Source of the DNA: Acanthosoma haemorrhoidale
Taxonomy: Eukaryota > Arthropoda > Insecta > Hemiptera > Acanthosomatidae
Assembly: GCA_930367205.1 (NCBI GenBank)
Contig: OV884009.1
Location: forward strand, 83,101,189 to 83,165,188
Reading direction: 5' to 3'
Length of the DNA: 64,000 bases
The notes beneath the pieces are model-generated. The model saw nothing but the letters and a program-made list of their open reading frames with translations, did no database searches and was not told where the DNA came from. A program made the translations under genes and the position numbers. The stretch's first letter is position 1. Each line of letters opens with the position of its first letter. Below, in pieces: positions 58,130 to 64,000 of this stretch.

Positions 58130-59970
58130 GTTAGATCATAAATTGTAAAAACTTATCGGCACTATCCCCGATTACCCTGTAGAGGTTTTTGTTATGATAA
58201 TAGTTGATCCAAGGATAAGTGACCTAACCAGTTTTCATTGATTAATTAAAAAATTTTTTTTAACATTAATTATTTTTTTTAAATACATATAAAGGAAAGG
58301 AGCTTCGCTCGATTTTCTCACATACTTATTGAACGATTGTGAAAAAAAAAGCTAATGAGAATCAGTTATAAAAAATTATTTATTTCATTCATCAAACCAC
58401 GTAGCTCCCTGAAAATTTCCATTAAACGAATAATTTCACAGTTTTCGAAAAGTGACTTCTGAATGCTTAAAATTCAGATAGAAGTGGCTCACTTTATAGA
58501 TGGTCCGATTTTCTTCGGGTTTAGTTGCTTTTCACAAACCTCCTGTTAACCAAAAAGTATGCTATGCGTAGCTTGAGATTGTATAAGAACCCCCATGAAA
58601 ACTATTTATCGGCTCAAACGAAAAAAGCGTATTTTTGATCGCTGGCTGATAAAACGCCCTTAACTATTAGAAAAATGTTACAACTTTAAATCTAAGGGAG
58701 GTTGTTTGCGCTGGGGCTCTTAAAAATTAAGAAGTCCCCAAACGCCAGAAAATTGCGCCGGTTACGTCTTGAGAAGCTAGAGGTTTGATTGAGCTAGCTC
58801 ACAAACTTGCCATCAATAAGGCATATACAAAAACAAAGTCAAAAATATTAAAGAAATAACAATTCATTTTATTAAAAAACAAAACAAAAAAAAATTACTG
58901 ATCAGCAACTTAACCAGGCCTGAATATTAGTATAAATAATTGTTAGTATAATTAACGTATAAAAATTACGAAAAAGTTTATAGTCACGATACGCTGGATG
59001 TTCGGATAGCAGCCGCAGGACGGTGATGTGCATGGAGAGATAACAGGCAAATAGGCCGAGAAGTTCAGTTGTAGAAACAGCGACTTCGTCTTCGCAGGGG
59101 AACAGTCCGGTATGGAGTTATCTTCATCACTGACTAAAAACCAGGCTCAGGCCTAAAGCCTTGTCCTCTAATACGCAAAGACGTGTTTATTTACTTACTC
59201 GAGCTGTATAATCCTTCGAACTATTTCCTCTGTATGTTGATGTATACAATATTTACATACTAATTATCTCCAGTCGAAACAATCAGAAAAGGAAAGAAAA
59301 TAAATTTATAATTTAAAAATAATTACGATCATAAAAAAAAATCCTCACAAACAAAAAAATTAAGTTTAATAAAAACTTATTTACTGCCTAAGGGCCCGAA
59401 CAGAGGTATTGACCAGTGATTTAATAGTGAGAAGTTTTTTTAGTCTGTGATATAAAATTTAGTTTTTACGTCTATAGTTTGAAATGGTTTTGGGTTTAGA
59501 TTGAGTTAATAAAGTTCTATTTTTGTACAAGTTATTTATTTCTTATTCGCAGGCGCTTTCAGTAGCCTATACTGCCATTCTCAAGTGCTCAGGATATTGT
59601 TAATGATTGCGGTGTCTGTCATACTGTGCTGCGCCGGGCCGGTGAAAGCGCTTTTGAATAATAAATAACTCGTGGGAAGACAAAAATAGACGCTATTTAC
59701 TATGTATTTTTCCCCAACGTCACGTTATTGTATGTTGTTCAATGTGTTGTGAAGGTCTTTAAATTTAAGATTGGATCGTTATTGTATAGGATTTCACCGT
59801 TCAAGTTTGAATGTAGAACCTTGGCAATTAATAACTCGGTATGGTGAGAACCTTCTAGCTTGAACAGACAGAATGTGTTACCATTTACCTGCTAAACACC
59901 TTTACTCTTTGTGCTAAAGCCCCGGTGCAAATGGTAAACTAGGTATATTGTCATGGAGATAGAGAAGTGC
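58130..59970. other. intergenic, nothing recognised
   Basis: AT-rich to mixed. Short segments around 58980-59170 and 59550-59660 have balanced composition. 59570-59660 contains CAGGCGCTTTCAGTAGCC and, inverted nearby, GAAAGCGCTTTTGAATAAT. No gene seen. Confidence 0.4.
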
Positions 59971-59979
59971 GAGGTAATG

Positions 59980-60500
59980 GAAATTCTGACGACAATGTAA
60001 TGTCGGGGTCGGTGTCAGAGGCAGGCGTCGCCTGTGCAATATCCGACCGCGAGATGGTTTTTATTATAACCAGGATATCGGCAAAATAAGATGTGCTCGT
60101 TGACAAGGCAATACCTCAGCCACCGCCCCAAGAAACAGTCTTCTGAACCGGTGCCAAACCAATTTTCATACAAACACACTCCACGGCCCCGTCTCTCTCT
60201 CTCTTTTGCTATCTCTCTCTCCCGTTTTCTTTAACATACACCTAGCCGTATCGATTTCGTTTTGTTCGAACCTTACCCCGCCCCCTGCCTCACCGAACCC
60301 CTATCCCGCAATTGTTAGTGACCGCCTTCCCGGCATTTAGTCACGCAAGCACCCCATCCGTAACTATCGAGCAATGCACCATCAAGTTTTGTTGGTATCC
60401 ACGCCCGATTATGGGCGAGGGGTTACTTCAAAACATGTATGAGCAACTGTCTTTTCCATCAGTCCGCACGTCTGTAGGTACGGGAAAGTGGCTAAAATAA
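59980..60500. promoter_or_regulatory. candidate distal enhancer island 4
   Basis: About 500 bp of C-rich, complex, non-repeat sequence. It contains a (TC)n tract at 60191-60230, GCCACCGCCCC (60119-60129) and the dyad CGCCC-GATTAT-GGGCG at 60402-60417, which encloses a paired-class/bicoid-type GATTA core. No long coding frame and no transposon similarity are seen. The composition contrast with flanking AT-rich DNA is the main argument. Confidence 0.35.
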
Positions 60501-60587
60501 ACCAATCCGATAATTGAACTATTCATTCCACGTCATTTTAAAAATCAAACACTGTATTTTTTAATTCAAACAAACCATTCTTTGATA

Positions 60588-61570
60588 AGAAATTAAAATC
60601 TGCCATAATTGGGCAATGGGTAATTGAGATAAATTATCTCATTCATGCTATATATACGTTGCGTTCTCTCTCATTCATACTGTATTAAAGATATACATGC
60701 ATGCAAAATACTTTACAAATACAGGAATCAAATGAGCAAGGAATCATACTTTGGGGGGATCCCCCCACGCTGCTCATGCTGTAACATTACAGCTAGATAG
60801 CTCTGACAGAGAGAGAACGTGAGAACCGCAGACGCTCCGGACATGGAGTGAGAATACCGGGCAGTGTTCCCAAAAACAAAGACATTGTACTAAAACTGAC
60901 AATAGATTTTTACGAAGCGGATTTGGATGTGTGGATAAATTTTATTGGAATTTGGTAAATCTGTAGGTACATTGAGATCATTGTGAAGGAATGAGTTTGT
61001 GATGTAAAAGGGAGAGTCGACTACAGCTCTGAGGACTTAGGATTGGAATGTTTGAGGGCTTGGCTGTACCCCAAAGTTCTAGTCCGTATGTCCAAATAGG
61101 GTTTAGTAACTGTTTGTATATGTGCTGTCTGTTTTCTAGAGAGAGGTTTGAATTTCTATAAAGCCGTCTGTAAAGTGGTCCAAAATGTCAGTTTAACTCT
61201 TGTCTTGTGTGGGGGTTCCACGTCTTTTATCCAGATGAAAGCCTTGGTATCTGACAGTGCTGGATGTGGGAAGCGAATCGAATTGAAGGTTTCTGTTGGA
61301 CAGGATCAGTGTCGAAGGGTAAATGTGGTGTGCACGCATTTGCCTTCATTGATCTTTATTCGCCATTGGTTACAGCATTTTTCTATGTGTGAGGTGATTC
61401 CAGAGGGGACAGGATGCAGTTGAAGAATCGAGATGAGATGAAAGGATTACAGTATCGTCACTGGAAGTTCCAAGAAAGGTACTAGGACTCTCGGGGATGT
61501 CAGTGGTGTATAAGGTATTCAGGAAAGGACCTAGGACGCCACCTTGGGCAGTTCCTACTTAGATATTCTG
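60588..61570 (-). mobile_element. jockey-like LINE with RT catalytic block, diverged family J relative
   Basis: On the minus strand the left end near 60600 shows the family J type of 3' terminus (ATTACCCATTGCCCAATTATG). Coding sequence reads from about 61555: GTAQGGVLGPFLNTLYTTD, then TSSDDTVIL. This is RT motif 4 (QG..LGP) followed by the catalytic double aspartate. Further on come CNQWRIKINEG, FTLRH and FNSIRF-like blocks, parallel to the 57 kb copy. Frameshifts and stops are frequent. It reaches further 5' than any other family J relative here. It ends at 61570, where RT motif 3 would be expected. Confidence 0.75.
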
Positions 61571-61574
61571 TATC

Positions 61575-64000
61575 TAGTTGCAATATTATGTGCCACAACG
61601 GACCCGAAATAAGCCTATTTGACAGATAAGATTGAAAGATTAGATAAGGGGTCTGTGGTAAAGAGATTTTTAGCTTGTAAATTAAACCTGCGAGCCATGC
61701 CCGGTCGGAAGCCTAAGCCCCATGCAATAGTGTTTGCTTTCATTACGACACTATTTTCGTTCCCCGGTCTTCATCATGGTCCTAATAGCTCGGTTCCATC
61801 TGTCTTTCGACTTTTTCTTGTTCCCCGATCCACCGTCCTTCATTTTTTTTTTTTAATATATATCTATACCTGTATGAATGCTTATAGTATATTTAACTAC
61901 AAATCTATTATAAATATAGCTTTATACTTATAAATTATTACAAAAATACATGATATTCAGTATTGACAGTTTATATTGTGATTGCGTTGGGAACGAACAA
62001 AAGCTGGATTGAATGGGTTAGAAGTTGGATCTTGGGACAATCTAGGAACGATTAAGAACGAGGTGTAGATATAACGCGTGTCTGATAACAATAAAGTATA
62101 ACGAAATGTTGAAGCGGCTTGGAACGAAAACAAAACAGAACGACTAAAATACCTACTCCTATCATGGAGCGAAATGGTAGGAACGGTTCTCCAAAATCTG
62201 TGGAACGACCCATCACTAGATTTGACCTAGATTGCATGTTTGAATCATTCTTTAAGCTATTGACCGTGGAATTCCGTAATCGATGCGATAGTTCAGATGG
62301 TCAGAAACCTGGGCCTTAATACTTTATTTTTCTTTAACAGATAATTTTTGGGAGTGGTATATTTTTAAGATTAAAACATAATAGTCAATCCTCTTAAAAT
62401 AAATGACTTCCCACTCCCTTGTATTGGCACCAGATCAGGTATCTTCTGTCATCTTATAATTACTATTAATGCACATTTAGATTTAATTTAACAAACAGGA
62501 GTTTAATATTTCGTTTTTGAAAGACTTACGGCTGGTGCTTCGAAGTGAGTTTGAGGGCGTGGCAAGTTTACCTGACTCGGTTGTTTTTCGACTCTACCAA
62601 GAAAATAAAAAAATAAATGTAAGCAAGAAACAATATTACATGAGTTGCTATTCTTGTTACTGATTACACTTTCCACTTTGTTAAACGGTGGTTAGATTTT
62701 TGTCTCTATGAAAGTTTTCTAAATGTTATATAAATAGTATCATTGATTAATTACTTGCAGTAAATATTTTGCTATGGTTACGTCTAAAACGTTATTATGA
62801 TTAATCATAAAATCATATTAAGAGCTTTTTTTCTTGTTTATTATTTTGACATGGCCATAAAAAGTATTTATTCACGTTTTCTGCCTCTGAAAATCAATTA
62901 TTTGATATTGAAACACTATTTCTTGAAAACTCTCCAAATTCATTTTTGGCTTCCACTTTTAATCTATACTTTGGAGAAATTTTATATAACTTTTTCACAA
63001 CCTTGACATATCACATAAAACAGATTTTTTTTGTTTGTTTTCAATACAACCAGTCATCTAATCTTGTCTGTTAAAATTGGCTGACCTATGCTGTTGAATT
63101 TTACGAATTTGAAATTAATTTAATTTCCGAGACCGAAGAGTGATGTTTCAATTTCCAAAAGGGACGAAGAGACTGCATCTTTTGTATTTATCTTTTGCGG
63201 TACGCGGTCGTGAAAGCAATTAATTGGTACAAATTTTAAGCATGAGTTACGCAGGAACGTAACATTCTGATTATGAATCAAGAAATAAAGGGGTTAAGTT
63301 GTAGTATTATTATTAGATTAATATTTATTATGCCCATGTGATTGATACGTATGATTTGTATCTGAGCAGCCCCACTTATTTTTAAAATAAAGCGCCTTCC
63401 TCTATGCTATCGAGTGTTATCAAGTGGTTTCTTCCGGGTGGGAGATTTGACTAATAAACGATTTTGGTATAGAACACTCAGTAGGGTTTCTTCCATAATC
63501 ACTCATCACTTAGATAAATCACAAACACGTATGGACTAAATATTTGCTTGGACTAAACAATGCATTGAAACACAAAATGTTTGTTGTTGTTTGTTGTAGG
63601 TATAAATTCCGTTCGTTGCATGTTTAAGTTTACGTGCTTAATAATTTAAAAAAAAAAATTAGTAAAATTTAATGATTGATAGATACCACAATTTATACAG
63701 TAAAAATAACTTTCGATGGACTAAAATAAAATGCCGGTGATCCTTGGGTCTAGTAGTACTTGTAGCTCACTAACAATTGAAAAAAAAAGTTGTGCCATTC
63801 ACTAAAGGATGGTGTGACGTCGATGAAGAACTTTTGAAGCTTTGTCCTGGAGGGGGAAATATTGGATGATTCAGAGGATTATGCGGTCGGATGTTGCAAA
63901 CGGTTGAAGCGTGGCATGCAAATAAATGGCAGGATTCCGTTTCCATCTGAAACCAATTGTGACAATGGAAATTAGAAAAAGGGTGGGTTAGGGGCGATGA
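61575..64000. other. distal flank, nothing recognised
   Basis: AT-rich with some mixed stretches (61680-61840). Longest frames (61619-61933 plus, 62797-63006 plus) carry no known domain and look like chance openings. No RNA gene seen. Confidence 0.45.

Noticed and set aside
1..64000. CRISPR array, operon or bacterial-type system
   Set aside because: No regularly spaced repeats with unique spacers, no dense same-strand gene runs, and clear eukaryotic introns and transposons.

Overview
This is a eukaryotic, almost certainly insect, nuclear window. It is AT-rich, has very low gene density and long introns, and is littered with decayed non-LTR retrotransposon tails and broken DNA transposons. 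No bacterial, plasmid or CRISPR structure is present. I cannot name the species. The repeat families (mariner, pogo/Tigger, hAT, jockey-like and RTE-like LINEs) and the DM gene fit an arthropod, with a hemimetabolous insect plausible.

The one gene I can support is a plus-strand DM-domain transcription factor, the insect dmrt99B (DMRTA-type) orthologue. I built it from four exons: 3550-3889 (start codon and complete DM zinc module), 25756-25871 (linker with a basic patch and acidic run), 30235-30441 (acidic stretch and DMA domain) and 31923-32129 (proline-rich C-terminus and stop). All introns are GT-AG and all phases agree (1, 0, 0). The model encodes 289 residues. Introns are about 21.9 kb, 4.4 kb and 1.5 kb. 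A G-rich upstream segment with CCAAT and GGGGCGTGG motifs precedes the ATG, and several AATAAA signals follow the stop.

Region by region: 1-3.4 kb is the upstream flank, with a dead pogo-like transposase on the minus strand. 3.4-32.1 kb is dmrt99B. Intron 1 holds a short degenerate TAAT-rich tandem array just after exon 1, a GC-rich island near 9.0-9.3 kb, a 5' mariner fragment, and several LINE tails and dispersed repeats. Exon 2 lies between two direct copies of a repeat about 370 bp long, 1350 bp apart. 32.1-34 kb is the likely 3' UTR. 34-64 kb has no recognisable gene. It holds LINE remnants, a hAT relic at 53.3-54.6 kb, a 36-bp perfect inverted repeat inside a LINE fragment near 58 kb, and several GC-elevated, motif-rich islands (about 47.6-48.2, 52.1-52.6, 55.8-56.1 and 60.0-60.5 kb) that I flag as candidate enhancers.

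I found no clear evidence of a new multigene system. The points most worth a second look are the repeat-flanked exon 2, the intron-1 tandem array, the cryptic exon-like GC island, the downstream regulatory candidates and the unusual LINE rearrangements.
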